64,000 nucleotides of DNA, taken from NCBI RefSeq assembly GCF_009017255.1, contig NZ_WBZB01000002.1:25270-89269 (forward strand), in the 5' to 3' direction. Source of the stretch: Alkaliphilus serpentinus (lineage in GTDB: Bacteria > Bacillota > Clostridia > Peptostreptococcales > Natronincolaceae). Both the position numbers and the translations under genes were made by a program. Numbering within the stretch: the stretch's first letter is position 1; each line of letters opens with the position of its first letter. Shown piece after piece: positions 14,728 to 23,900 of the stretch. The notes beneath the pieces are model-generated. The model was not told the DNA's origin, did not search any database, and saw only the letters and a program-made list of their open reading frames with translations.

Positions 14728-16467
14728 TTAGTATTTATCTCTAACTGTATAATGGGTGTGAAGAAGCTTATGGGCAAGATGACTGTTGGGCTTTAATAGG
14801 AAGTTTTCATATAACTCCAGCACAGCTTTATTCTTGTGGGATTTACGTTCCTTCATGGTTTGATCCTCTTCATATAAAGCCTTTGCCCGTTCCACCCTTA
14901 GGTCAATGTCTATTTTATCCTTAGCAGCTACATGGGGTTGACCTCCCCCCGTTACACAACCACCGCTGCAGCCCATTACTTCGATGAAATCATATTCCTT
15001 TTCACCTGACTTAATCATGTCTAATAGTCTACTGGCATTGGCAGTACCATGGGCAATGGCTATTTTAATAGTCTTCCCACCAAGAACCAGTTCAGCCTCT
15101 CTAATTCCTTCTGTTCCTCTTATTTCTGTATAGTCAATTTTAGCAAGCTCTTTATCCTCTAGAATATCTGCCACTGTCCTTAATGCCGCCTCCATAACTC
15201 CTCCTGTGGCACCAAAAATCACTCCTGCTCCAGCATAGCCACTAAGCTCGTGGTCAAACCGCTCATCCGGAAGCTTATGAAAGTCTATCCTAGCTTGCTT
15301 AATCATCTTAGCCATTTCTCTAGTGGTTATAACGGCATCTACATCCCTTAACCCATCAACAGCCAATTCTGGTCTGGCAGCTTCATTCTTCTTAGAGGTA
15401 CATGGCATCACTGATACAACAAAAATCTTTTTAGGGTCAATTTTTTGTCTTTCAGCATAATAGGATTTAATTAATGCGCCATTCATTTGTTGAGGAGATT
15501 TACAAGTCGATAGATTTGGTAAAAATTCAGGATAATTAAACTCACAGAATCTTACCCAACCAGGAGAACAAGAGGTGATCATAGGAAGAACCCCATTGTT
15601 CTGAATTCTATCAAGCATTTCATGGCCTTCCTCCATTATGGTTACATCGGCTGCAAAGTTTGTATCAAACACCTTATGGAAGCCTAAACGTTTAAGGGCT
15701 GCCACCATCTTGCCGGTTACCCTTGTACCTATGGGTAATCCCATTTCTTCGCCAAGGGCTGCTCTAACTGCAGGGGCCGTTTGTACAACCACATGGGTAT
15801 CTGGGTTTTCCAAGGCATCCCATACCCTGTCAATGTCTTCCTTTTCCTTTAAGGCTGCCACTGGACAGGCTACAACACACTGTCCACAGAATATACAGGC
15901 TGTATCCCCCATTGATTTATTAAAGGCAGGGGCGACTTCAGTATTAAAGCCTCTATTGGTAAATTCAAGAATTCCAATTTTTTGCACATTTTTACAGGTG
16001 CTAACGCATCTTCCACATAGTATGCACTTACTGTTGTCCCTTACGATTGATGGTGATAAATCATCAATCACTGGCTGAGTTTTTTCACCTTCAAAAGGGA
16101 TAGCATCTATATTTAATTCCTCTGTTAGCTTCTGTAGCTCACAGTTTCTATTTCTTGAACAGGTTAAGCATTCTCTATTATGGTTTGATAAGATTAATTG
16201 AAGGGTGGACTTTCTAACATCCCTTAGTTTTTTAGTATTTGTTTTTACAGACATCCCTTCAGCAACAGGTAGAACACAGGATGCTTGAATATTTCTATAG
16301 CCCTCTACCTCCACCATACACACTCTACAGGCACCAACTTCATTGATTCCCTTCAGAAAACATAGGGAAGGTATTTCAACGCCTACCTTTCTAGCTGCTT
16401 CCAGGACAGTAAAATTACTTGGTACTTCTACTTTTATACCATCAATGGTCAAGGATACTTTTTCCAT
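14728..16467 (-). CDS. hydA: [FeFe]-hydrogenase catalytic subunit, NAD(P)-linked (HydA/HndD type)
   Basis: 579 residues. N-terminal [2Fe-2S] domain (Cys36, 47, 50, 64), His-Cys3 cluster (HNRECLTCSRNRNC), two [4Fe-4S] ferredoxin motifs (CILCGRCVSTC; CIFCGQCVVAC), then the H-cluster domain with all three signatures: TSCSPGW, MPCTSKKNEAARPE and EVMGCSGGCVTGGGQP. Length and architecture match HndD and bifurcating HydA. It produces or consumes H2 in the cytoplasm, exchanging electrons with the NuoF-like subunit encoded 25 bases upstream. The C terminus ends without an extra [2Fe-2S] domain. Confidence 0.98.
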   Translation of the reverse strand: MEKVSLTIDGIKVEVPSNFTVLEAARKVGVEIPSLCFLKGINEVGACRVCMVEVEGYRNIQASCVLPVAEGMSVKTNTKKLRDVRKSTLQLILSNHNRECLTCSRNRNCELQKLTEELNIDAIPFEGEKTQPVIDDLSPSIVRDNSKCILCGRCVSTCKNVQKIGILEFTNRGFNTEVAPAFNKSMGDTACIFCGQCVVACPVAALKEKEDIDRVWDALENPDTHVVVQTAPAVRAALGEEMGLPIGTRVTGKMVAALKRLGFHKVFDTNFAADVTIMEEGHEMLDRIQNNGVLPMITSCSPGWVRFCEFNYPEFLPNLSTCKSPQQMNGALIKSYYAERQKIDPKKIFVVSVMPCTSKKNEAARPELAVDGLRDVDAVITTREMAKMIKQARIDFHKLPDERFDHELSGYAGAGVIFGATGGVMEAALRTVADILEDKELAKIDYTEIRGTEGIREAELVLGGKTIKIAIAHGTANASRLLDMIKSGEKEYDFIEVMGCSGGCVTGGGQPHVAAKDKIDIDLRVERAKALYEEDQTMKERKSHKNKAVLELYENFLLKPNSHLAHKLLHTHYTVRDKY

Positions 16468-16492
16468 TAGTGTTTACTCCTTTCGATATAGA

Positions 16493-18280
16493 CTATATTA
16501 CAATCGCCTTGAATGGACATTTATCTAGGCAAGCTCCACACTTAATACACTTTGCTTCATCAATTCTATGGAGTTCCTTCTTCTCTCCGATGATGGCATC
16601 AACTGGACAAGCTTTTTTACATAATGTACATCCTTTACATGCATCCGTAATTGTGTAGGATAATAAAGCTTGACATACTCCAGCAGGACATTTCTTGTCT
16701 ATGATATGGGCTTCATATTCATGCTTAAAATAGTGTAAAGTTGATAATACAGGGTTTGGAGCAGTTTGTCCCAATCCACATAGGGATGCAGACTTGATGG
16801 TATTGGCCAAGTCCTCTAGCCTTCCAATATCCTCTATTTCACCCTTACCTTCGATGATTTTGTCTAAAAGCTCCAGCATTCTCTTTGTTCCTATTCTACA
16901 GGGAGCACACTTACCACAGGATTCATCTACCGTAAAGTCTAAGAAGAATCTTGCGATATCCACCATACAGTTGTCTTCATCCATTACAATCATTCCACCG
17001 GAACCCATCATTGAACCTAAGGCAATTAGATTATCATAGTCTATTGGAGTATCAAGGTGTGCTGCTGGGATACATCCTCCCGAGGGCCCTCCCGTTTGAA
17101 CGGCTTTAAAGGCCTTTCCATTGGGGATTCCTCCGCCAACCTCATAAATTACTTCCCTTAGGGTTGTTCCCATAGGTATTTCCAATAAACCGGTATTATT
17201 GATTTTTCCGCCAAGGGCAAAAACCTTTGTACCCTTAGACTTTTCTGTTCCGATACCTGCAAACCAGTCTGCTCCCTTTAACATAATCTGAGGGACGTTT
17301 GCATAGGTCTCTACGTTATTTAGAAGGGTTGGCTTATTCCATATTCCCTTATGGGCTGGGAATGGTGGTCTAGGTCTTGGCATTCCCCTCTTACCTTCTA
17401 TTGAATTGATTAAGGCAGTTTCCTCACCACAAACAAAGGCTCCTGCTCCTAAACGGATCTCCAAGTCAAAATTAAAATCTGTTCCGAAAATGTTTTTTCC
17501 TAAAAGCCCATATTCTTTTGCTGCTTCTATGGCAATTTGAAGACGTTTAACGGCTATTGGATACTCTGCTCTAATGTATACATAACCCATATCTGCCCCA
17601 ACTGCATATCCAGCTATAGCCATGGCTTCTATGATGGCATGGGGGTCTCCCTCAAGTACAGAACGATCCATAAAAGCCCCTGGGTCTCCCTCGTCGGCAT
17701 TACAAGCAACGTATTTTTGATCGCCGGTAGCCTTAGCTGTAAACTCCCACTTCAATCCGCTGGGGAAGCCTCCGCCGCCTCTACCCCTTAAACCAGATTT
17801 TTTCATAACATCAATTACTTCTTCAGGGGTCATTTCTGTTAATACCTTTGCTAAGGCTTTGTAGCCATCAAAGGCAATGTATTCATCTATTTCCTCAGGG
17901 TTTATAACTCCACAATTTCTTAAAGCTACTCTTTGCTGCTTTTGGTAAAAGCCTACTTCATCTATCGACTTAACCTTACCCTCTTCAACAGCATCCTTAA
18001 AGAGTAAACTAGTTACAATTCTTCCCTTTAGTAGATGCTCTTCTACAATTCGTTCTACATCTTTTTCTTCAATTCTGCTGTAGAAGGCTCCCTCTGGGTA
18101 TACGATTACAATTGGCCCCGCCTCACATAATCCAAAGCATCCAGTCTTTATAACCTTTACTTCCGTCTCTAACTGGTGCTTTTTCAGCTCCGTATCCATT
18201 TTATCAATAATCTTCTGACATCCAGAAGAAGTACATCCTGTTCCTCCACACACTAACACGTGGGATCTGAATAATTCCAT
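16493..18280 (-). CDS. hydB: NuoF-like diaphorase subunit of the hydrogenase (HydB/HndC)
   Basis: 595 residues. Thioredoxin-like [2Fe-2S] domain (CGGTGCTSSGC; TGCFGLCEAGP), FMN/NADH core (GLRGRGGGGFPSGLKW), [4Fe-4S] ligands ESCGKCAPCRIGTKRM, and a C-terminal 2x[4Fe-4S] domain (CKGCTLCKKACP; CIKCGACLDKCP). It transfers electrons between NAD(P)(H) and HydA, and in known relatives also bifurcates to ferredoxin. Its ATG overlaps the hndB stop by one base. It is closely similar to the formate-operon protein at 7449-9359 except at the two ends. Confidence 0.97.
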   Translation of the reverse strand: MELFRSHVLVCGGTGCTSSGCQKIIDKMDTELKKHQLETEVKVIKTGCFGLCEAGPIVIVYPEGAFYSRIEEKDVERIVEEHLLKGRIVTSLLFKDAVEEGKVKSIDEVGFYQKQQRVALRNCGVINPEEIDEYIAFDGYKALAKVLTEMTPEEVIDVMKKSGLRGRGGGGFPSGLKWEFTAKATGDQKYVACNADEGDPGAFMDRSVLEGDPHAIIEAMAIAGYAVGADMGYVYIRAEYPIAVKRLQIAIEAAKEYGLLGKNIFGTDFNFDLEIRLGAGAFVCGEETALINSIEGKRGMPRPRPPFPAHKGIWNKPTLLNNVETYANVPQIMLKGADWFAGIGTEKSKGTKVFALGGKINNTGLLEIPMGTTLREVIYEVGGGIPNGKAFKAVQTGGPSGGCIPAAHLDTPIDYDNLIALGSMMGSGGMIVMDEDNCMVDIARFFLDFTVDESCGKCAPCRIGTKRMLELLDKIIEGKGEIEDIGRLEDLANTIKSASLCGLGQTAPNPVLSTLHYFKHEYEAHIIDKKCPAGVCQALLSYTITDACKGCTLCKKACPVDAIIGEKKELHRIDEAKCIKCGACLDKCPFKAIVI

Positions 18281-18660
18281 TATTTAACCCCCTTATCCTC
18301 ATAAGCTCCAATAGTATATTCATCCACCACTTTACCATTTACAATATGATCTGCGATGACTTTTTTAGCCTTATCTGCTGTCATTTCAACATAGGTCGTC
18401 TTTCCTTCGCCTTCCTTATAAACTTCTATGATAGGTTCTAACCTACATACACCTATACATCCCGTTTGGGTAATAATTACATCCTCTAGATTTCGTTTTT
18501 GAGCTTCCTCTAAAAGGGCCATTAAAACAGGTCTAGCTCCTGCTGATATACCACAGGTGGCCATTCCAACCACTATTCTTGTTCCCTTTCTATCAGTCCT
18601 TAAATTAACCTTTTCGAGGGCTGCTTGCCGGATTTTTTCCAGTTCTTGAATAGATTTCAT
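18280..18660 (-). CDS. hndB: HndB-like thioredoxin-fold ferredoxin subunit of the hydrogenase
   Basis: 126 residues, thioredoxin-like ferredoxin fold, the same size as HndB of the NADP-reducing hydrogenase. Cysteines are in MATCGISAGARP and TGCIGVCRLEP. Only three are present, as is common in this subgroup, so a classical four-Cys [2Fe-2S] site is incomplete. The N terminus MKSIQELEKIRQAALEKVNL is the same segment found fused to the NuoF-like protein of the formate operon. It lies 18 bases after the NuoE-like gene and overlaps hydB by one base. Confidence 0.92.
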   Translation of the reverse strand: MKSIQELEKIRQAALEKVNLRTDRKGTRIVVGMATCGISAGARPVLMALLEEAQKRNLEDVIITQTGCIGVCRLEPIIEVYKEGEGKTTYVEMTADKAKKVIADHIVNGKVVDEYTIGAYEDKGVK

Positions 18661-18678
18661 TTCAATACCTCCCCTATA

Positions 18679-19152
18679 CTAGTATTTTTCTATAATTCCC
18701 GGTATATCCTTTAGTTCTAGTCGTCCATATACGTCTTCATTGACAGTTATTACAGGAGCTAATCCACAGGCCCCGATACATCTTGTTGCTTCTAAAGTAA
18801 ATTTTCCATCCTCTGAGGTTTTACCTACTTTTGTATTTGTTAGCTGACTTATTTTATCCAATATGGGCTGGGCTCCCCTTACATAACAGGCTGTACCCAT
18901 ACAAACTCCTACTACATATTCTCCCCTTGGTTCTAGTGTAAATTGTGAATAGAAGGTAACTACTCCATAGATTTCACTTAAAGGGATCAATAATTTTTCC
19001 GCAATGATCTTTTGTACCTCCATCGGTACACATCCAAAAATCTTCTGGGCTTCATGTAGTATAGGCATTAAAGCTCCTTGCTTCTGTCGATTAGCTTCAA
19101 TAACCTCATTAAGCCTTTGAAAATTTTCTTCTGTAAACAAATTCCTGGCCAT
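18679..19152 (-). CDS. hydC: NuoE-like [2Fe-2S] subunit of the hydrogenase (HydC/HndA)
   Basis: 157 residues, first gene of the hydrogenase operon, with GGAGG before the ATG. Thioredoxin-like [2Fe-2S] site in CMGTACYVRG and TRCIGACG. It forms the diaphorase module with HydB. The C-terminal domain is identical over 70 residues to the formate-operon paralogue, yet the DNA has many synonymous differences there. This points to strong protein-level constraint and not a recent copy. Confidence 0.96.
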   Translation of the reverse strand: MARNLFTEENFQRLNEVIEANRQKQGALMPILHEAQKIFGCVPMEVQKIIAEKLLIPLSEIYGVVTFYSQFTLEPRGEYVVGVCMGTACYVRGAQPILDKISQLTNTKVGKTSEDGKFTLEATRCIGACGLAPVITVNEDVYGRLELKDIPGIIEKY

Positions 19153-19202
19153 AATGTTCCTCCTTTAAAATGTGTGGTTAAAATTTTAACGTTATTATAT
19201 GA

Positions 19203-19234
19203 AAATAAAAGAGCATCAAAACTAGAAGTGCTCT
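19203..19234 (-). terminator. Possible attenuator hairpin in the hydrogenase operon leader
   Basis: On the minus strand AGAGCA (19229-19234) pairs with TGCTCT (19210-19215), followed by TTTATTTTC. The stem is only 6 bp, so this is weak. It lies 51 bases before the hydC start. Confidence 0.35.
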
Positions 19235-19373
19235 ATTTTGTGTTAATCATTGTCAGAATATTTATACTATATATCTGGCTACAACATTGGAACTTCTTGC
19301 TTTCATTATATATTATATATAATATTTATACAAGAAAAAATTTTAAAAAGTCACAACATCGTAGATGATTTGG

Positions 19374-19391
19374 TTATTAAAATATTAACAA
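19374..19391. promoter_or_regulatory. Rex-like operator upstream of the hydrogenase operon
   Basis: The minus strand reads TTGTTAATATTTTAATAA, matching TTGTTAA-N4-TTAACAA with one mismatch. Rex senses the NADH/NAD+ ratio and controls hydrogenase and fermentation genes in clostridia, so the site fits the operon 222 bases downstream. The rest of the 19153-19519 gap is very AT-rich leader and promoter sequence plus the hprK terminator, with no gene. Confidence 0.6.
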
Positions 19392-19460
19392 TATTGTCTG
19401 ATTTTTTAGAATCGTTACTAAACTTTTATCTTTTTTTATACCTACAAATTTTAAGTTAAT

Positions 19461-19508
19461 AAAAATTCTCCCCAACCATCCTTTGTATCACCAAGAATTG
19501 TTAGGGAG
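19461..19508 (-). terminator. Intrinsic terminator of hprK
   Basis: On the minus strand CTCCCTAAC (19500-19508) pairs with GTTGGGGAG (19468-19476), one G-U pair, followed by AATTTTTATT. Confidence 0.7.
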
Positions 19509-19519
19509 TCTCTTATTTA

Positions 19520-20440
19520 TTATTTATCCCTCATCAGGTTATTCATGAGTCTTTCCTCGAATTCTCTAGCAGCATGATAGCCCATGGATTTTTGGCGATG
19601 ATTTCTGGCTGCCACCTCTATTAGTAGAGCGATGTTTCTAGCTGGCTTCACCGGGATGGTAACCTCCTCCACCTTCATTCCAAGAATTTCTCTATAATTA
19701 TCATCAAGACCCAATCTATCATAATCCTTATCTTGATCCCATTCTTCCAATTGGATGATTAAGCTTATATGGGTGCTTTCCTTTATGGCACTAACACCAT
19801 AAAGACTTCGTACATCCATTAGACCAATGCCCCTTACCTCCATCATATATCTTATAATTTCTGGTGCTGAACCTATCAAGAAGTCTTGACCAATTCTTTT
19901 AACCTCCACAGAATCATCAGCCACAAGTAAATGACCTCTTTTGATGAGCTCAACTGCCGTCTCGCTTTTTCCAATACCACTCTTACCTGTTATGAAGACC
20001 CCAACCCCATAAACATCCATTAATACCCCATGTAGGGTCACTATGGGAGCTAGTTTGATCTCTAGATAGTTTATGAGATTGCTTATAAGCTTTGTAGTAT
20101 TTCTGTGGCTCCGCAATAGCTTCCTTTGATGCTTATTAGCCGCTTCCAGCATTTCATCAAAAACCTCGAGGTCTCTACTGATTATTAGGCAGGGTATTTC
20201 ATAGGAAAAGAGCTTGTCTAGCCTTTCAGCCCTTAGATTGCTATCCAACTGACTAAGATACTGGTGTTCCACTTTACCGATCACTTGAATCCTCTCATAT
20301 CCAAAATAATCGAAGAATCCAGTCAACTGTATCCCCGGACGATTAATCTGCATCGTAGTGATATTGATTTGATTTGAAGGGTTATTGATTTCCTCCAGTT
20401 GCAGCTCTTCTACCATTTGTCTTACTGTAATGGACTTCAT
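19520..20440 (-). CDS. hprK: HPr kinase/phosphorylase
   Basis: 306 residues, normal length. HprK phosphorylates and dephosphorylates Ser46 of HPr and so sets carbon catabolite control in Firmicutes. An N-terminal regulatory domain is followed by the kinase P-loop GKSGIGKSETAVEL near residue 155 and the HprK signature region VRGIGLMDVRSLYG near residue 205. It starts at 20440 with AGGAGGTCC upstream. It appears to be its own transcription unit between the hydrogenase operon and pspC. Confidence 0.97.
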   Translation of the reverse strand: MKSITVRQMVEELQLEEINNPSNQINITTMQINRPGIQLTGFFDYFGYERIQVIGKVEHQYLSQLDSNLRAERLDKLFSYEIPCLIISRDLEVFDEMLEAANKHQRKLLRSHRNTTKLISNLINYLEIKLAPIVTLHGVLMDVYGVGVFITGKSGIGKSETAVELIKRGHLLVADDSVEVKRIGQDFLIGSAPEIIRYMMEVRGIGLMDVRSLYGVSAIKESTHISLIIQLEEWDQDKDYDRLGLDDNYREILGMKVEEVTIPVKPARNIALLIEVAARNHRQKSMGYHAAREFEERLMNNLMRDK

Positions 20441-20483
20441 AATGGACCTCCTAAGTAAATAATAAATTGATTAACAAAAAGAC

Positions 20484-20545
20484 TAATGTTGAATGTTAAA
20501 TGTTGAATGTTGAATTGATGTAGAAAATTGCATGTAATTTTCATA
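20484..20545 (-). repeat. Dispersed intergenic repeat, family A, copy 2 (reverse)
   Basis: Heptamer tail (AATGTTGAATGTTAAATG-like) followed by hairpin GAAAATT / AATTTTC (20523-20529, 20536-20542), in the opposite orientation to copy 1. It lies between hprK and pspC; the 20441-20705 gap has no gene. Confidence 0.6.
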
Positions 20546-20663
20546 GTTTTTTCCTTATCAGTGCTTCTAAATCACTTGACAATTGCATTCTTAGTTATCT
20601 ATAATCTATAATCTCTCAACTATAATCTGGTGCCTCATTACTCATTGTCTGACTTAATGTTAC

Positions 20664-20701
20664 AAGAAGCTATATGGAGGGTACCCCCATTATAGCTTCT
20701 T
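20664..20701 (-). terminator. Hairpin after pspC
   Basis: AAGAAGCTATA and TATAGCTTCTT form a perfect 11-bp stem with an inner GGGTACCC. No good T-run follows on the minus strand. The stem begins just after the pspC stop, so it is a likely terminator or RNA-stabilising structure. Confidence 0.55.
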
Positions 20702-20705
20702 ATCA

Positions 20706-20897
20706 TTAGTATTTGGGCATAACAGCTGCTGCGATAAAGTAAGCTATTACTCCACCGATTACTGCAGTGCCGAATACAGTAACTGCTATATAGACCAATC
20801 GAACCACAGTAGAGTCAATCTCTAAATATTCAGCAATTCCACCACATACTCCAGATATTTTTTTATCCGTCTGAGATAGAGTTAATCTTTTTTTCAT
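20706..20897 (-). CDS. Small PspC-domain membrane protein
   Basis: 63 residues, essentially one PspC domain: KKISGVCGGIAEYLEIDSTV, then one membrane segment with a re-entrant-like pattern (VRLVYIAVTVFGTAVIGGVI) and a short MPKY tail. Single-domain PspC proteins are common in Firmicutes and are linked to envelope stress, but their exact role is not settled. It is transcribed alone. Confidence 0.9.
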   Translation of the reverse strand: MKKRLTLSQTDKKISGVCGGIAEYLEIDSTVVRLVYIAVTVFGTAVIGGVIAYFIAAAVMPKY

Positions 20898-21055
20898 CTA
20901 ACCACCCTTTCATTTAACATACCACTATTCATTAGAAACTATGTTGTAGCAAAAATTATCATTCACTATTAAGCTTAGTAGTTTATCTACCACAAACATA
21001 TCACTCTTATATAAATATACGTGATTGACTAATGATAAGTCTGATGAAATAAAAA

Positions 21056-22936
21056 TTAATCATCATTTTTGTTTAAATGCTGTTTAATTTCTTCCGCAAT
21101 AGTCTGATTAATACCCTTTACCTCCATAAGCTCATGGATGGATGCTTTTTTGATATTGGCTATACTACCAAACCTATGGAACAAATCTATTTTCCTTGCT
21201 TTACCAATCCCCTTTATCTCATCTAAATCCGACTTCAACATCTCATTCTTCCTTAGGGTTTTATGGTAGGATATCGCAAAACGATGGACCTCTTCTTGAA
21301 TCTTATAGATCAATCTAAAAAGACTGCTTTGTTTGTCTAGAATAATCTCTTCTCCACAATAGGCCAAACCCCTTGTTTTATGCTTATCATCCTTAATCAT
21401 GCCACAAACGGGTATCTCGACATGCAAATCCCTTAAAGCCTTTTCAACACTGGAAACCTGCCCAAAACCACCATCAACCAGTATTAGGTCTGGAAATACA
21501 CTAAACTTTCCATCATTAATAGAGAGCTTCCCTTCTATAACCAGTTGGGTTTCTTCCATTCCCCTTTTAAACCTTCGCTGTATGATTTCCTCTAAGCTAC
21601 CATAATCATTGGGGCCTTCTATGGTTTTTATTTTAAACCTTCTATAATCCTTATTCTTGGGTTTACCTGACTGAAATACAATCATAGAGCCTACAGATTG
21701 CAATCCAGTAGTATTGGAAATATCATATGCCTCTATTCTATCTGGGAGATTATCTAAATCTAATAGCTCCTTCAGCTCCTCCAACAGTAGATTGTGGTCA
21801 ACTGGATTTTCCAGTTTTTGTCGTTGTTCCATGGAAATAGCTGCATTCTTCTTGACCATCTCCAACAATCTTCGCTTGTCTCCCCTTTGGGGAGCTCGAA
21901 GACTTACCTTGGTACTCCTTTTATTGCTTAACCATTCCTCTAAAACCAACTCTTCCTCCAGTTGCTCCTCAACCAAAATCTCCTTGGGGATAAAGGAGGC
22001 ATTATCATAATACTGCTTTATAAAGGCCGCTAAAACCTCTCCTCTGCCCTCTTGATGACCAATATCAATAGTGAAGTTCTCTCTATGGATGAGCTTCCCT
22101 TCCCTAATTATGAAGACCTCAATAATTGCAACCTCTTCACCCATCTCAATAGCAATTACATCTTGATCTACATTGTTGGTTGTGATAATCTTCTGTTTTT
22201 CCAAGGTATGGTCTAGGGCCCGCAGCTGGTCTCGATAAAGGGCAGCCCCTTCATAATTTAAGGCCTTTGCAGCCTCCTTCATTTTTTCCTCTAATTTATC
22301 TTTTAGCTCATTATGCTTATTACTTAACAGCATAATAATCTCTTCTATCATGTGGTTATATGCTTCTTTTGTAACCCCTCCAGTGCAAGGGCCAATACAC
22401 TTTTTAATGTGATAATTTAAGCAAGGTCGTTCTTTTCTTGTGATCAATCTTTCAATATTTTTGCTACAGGTTCTAATTGGATATAACCGATGGATTATCT
22501 CAAGGGTTTCTTTAAAGGCTCCACCACTGGTATAGGGGCCAAAATATCGATTACCGTCCTTCTTTATGCCTCTGGCCTTCATTACCCTAGGATAGTCCTC
22601 CGAGGTGGTTACCTTAATATAGGGGTAGCTTTTGTCGTCCCTTAATAGGACATTATATTTAGGCAAATATTTTTTAATTAGGTTACATTCTAAAATTAAC
22701 GCCTCTAGCTCTGAGTCGGTAACGATATATTCAAAGTGATTGATGTTTTCAACCATTGCCTGTACCTTAGAGGGATGATTTTTAGAGGATTGAAAGTATT
22801 GGCGCACTCTATTTTTTAGAGAAATGGCTTTTCCCACATAGATTACCTTATCATCTTTATTTTTCATTAAATATACCCCAGGTGCATCGGGTAAAAGCTT
22901 TAGGTTTTGTTGTATATCAAACATCCAAAGTGCCAT
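21056..22936 (-). CDS. uvrC: Excinuclease ABC subunit C
   Basis: 626 residues. UvrC makes both incisions in nucleotide excision repair. The N-terminal GIY-YIG nuclease is visible (GVYLMKNKDDKVIYVGKA). The cysteine-rich part is CLNYHIKKCIGPCTGG. The UVR motif is near residue 210, the RNase H-like endonuclease domain is in the middle (EAYDISNTTGLQSVGSMIVF), and two C-terminal helix-hairpin-helix motifs are near 575-615. The start at 22936 could instead be the ATG at 22924, which would give the MFDI start usual in the family. It lies in the same region as uvrA and uvrB but apart from them. Confidence 0.97.
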   Translation of the reverse strand: MALWMFDIQQNLKLLPDAPGVYLMKNKDDKVIYVGKAISLKNRVRQYFQSSKNHPSKVQAMVENINHFEYIVTDSELEALILECNLIKKYLPKYNVLLRDDKSYPYIKVTTSEDYPRVMKARGIKKDGNRYFGPYTSGGAFKETLEIIHRLYPIRTCSKNIERLITRKERPCLNYHIKKCIGPCTGGVTKEAYNHMIEEIIMLLSNKHNELKDKLEEKMKEAAKALNYEGAALYRDQLRALDHTLEKQKIITTNNVDQDVIAIEMGEEVAIIEVFIIREGKLIHRENFTIDIGHQEGRGEVLAAFIKQYYDNASFIPKEILVEEQLEEELVLEEWLSNKRSTKVSLRAPQRGDKRRLLEMVKKNAAISMEQRQKLENPVDHNLLLEELKELLDLDNLPDRIEAYDISNTTGLQSVGSMIVFQSGKPKNKDYRRFKIKTIEGPNDYGSLEEIIQRRFKRGMEETQLVIEGKLSINDGKFSVFPDLILVDGGFGQVSSVEKALRDLHVEIPVCGMIKDDKHKTRGLAYCGEEIILDKQSSLFRLIYKIQEEVHRFAISYHKTLRKNEMLKSDLDEIKGIGKARKIDLFHRFGSIANIKKASIHELMEVKGINQTIAEEIKQHLNKNDD

Positions 22937-23184
22937 CCTTCCTCTTTTTAGTCAATAGCAGCTATATTTATTCTCTACCCTTTAGATGGGTACCTAATAG
23001 TTTATGGAGTAATTTGTCTCTATTACTATTTTATCATATCTTTATAGATACAAGCTATCATGGTGATTATAGTTAATCCTAGGATAAAAAATAAAATATA
23101 CACCCTTTTGCTCATAACTTAAGAACTACAGTATATTAATTTTCCACATAAATCAACAACATCCTCTATATGTTACAAAAACAT

Positions 23185-23218
23185 TAAAAAAGGTAGCATA
23201 TACAATCTATGCTACCTT
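23185..23218 (-). terminator. Intrinsic terminator overlapping the PilZ gene stop
   Basis: AAGGTAGCATA and TATGCTACCTT form an 11-bp stem followed on the minus strand by TTTTTAATG. The stem contains the stop codon of the PilZ gene at 23212-23214. Confidence 0.85.
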
Positions 23219-23841
23219 CGTTTATTTTTTAATTGTTGTTTAGAGGCAAAGTTTATTAACTGCATTAAATTGCTATCGTCTAAGCCGATAAACTCACATC
23301 CCATATCCCTTGTTGCATCGGTTTGATTCTCCTCATTTCTTAAAACCTTTGCAGTCAATATCAAGGATATTCCATCCAAGTTAATTTCAAAGACTACCAC
23401 CGTTCCAATGGGAAGAGAAACACTGCTGTTGATCAATACCCCTCCTCCACTAATGTCTTTAGCAATGGCAGATATATATTTATTGGTTTCTATTTTTTGA
23501 TCATTGATCCCTAATATAAAGCATTGAACTCCTATATCAATAGGTACTCTGATATATCTTCTTCTCTGAAGGACTTGCACCTTATTGTTATTAGGCATTT
23601 CAATAATCAGCATGTTTTTTTGACTACCATGGATAATGGTATCAAATATACATACCTTTTGCTCGGTAGGAAGGGTGCACTTTACTTTTCTAGGCTCTTT
23701 TTGAATATATTGGCCCGATATCTCTACAATAAATAGTTTTTTTTCAATCTTATATACCCTACCCCAAAAGGATAGGAAAGGTGGGATAACATCTATTTCT
23801 AATTTGATTCGTTCTCCCTCTTGGAGATATTTCGAAAGCAT
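23212..23841 (-). CDS. PilZ-domain, YcgR-like c-di-GMP-binding protein
   Basis: 209 residues. The N-terminal YcgR-N-like domain (about residues 1-90) is followed by a PilZ domain with both c-di-GMP signatures: RRRYIRVP near residue 98 and DISGGGVLI near residue 140. Such proteins act as flagellar brakes or other c-di-GMP effectors. No flagellar genes are near, so the target is unknown. I chose the ATG at 23841 because GGGGGG lies 6 bases upstream; the frame could begin five codons earlier. Confidence 0.88.
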   Translation of the reverse strand: MLSKYLQEGERIKLEIDVIPPFLSFWGRVYKIEKKLFIVEISGQYIQKEPRKVKCTLPTEQKVCIFDTIIHGSQKNMLIIEMPNNNKVQVLQRRRYIRVPIDIGVQCFILGINDQKIETNKYISAIAKDISGGGVLINSSVSLPIGTVVVFEINLDGISLILTAKVLRNEENQTDATRDMGCEFIGLDDSNLMQLINFASKQQLKNKRR

Positions 23842-23900
23842 TAGAATCCCCCCCATGAAAATAGTCTTAGAATTATTTTATCTCTATACAGAAGAAATTT

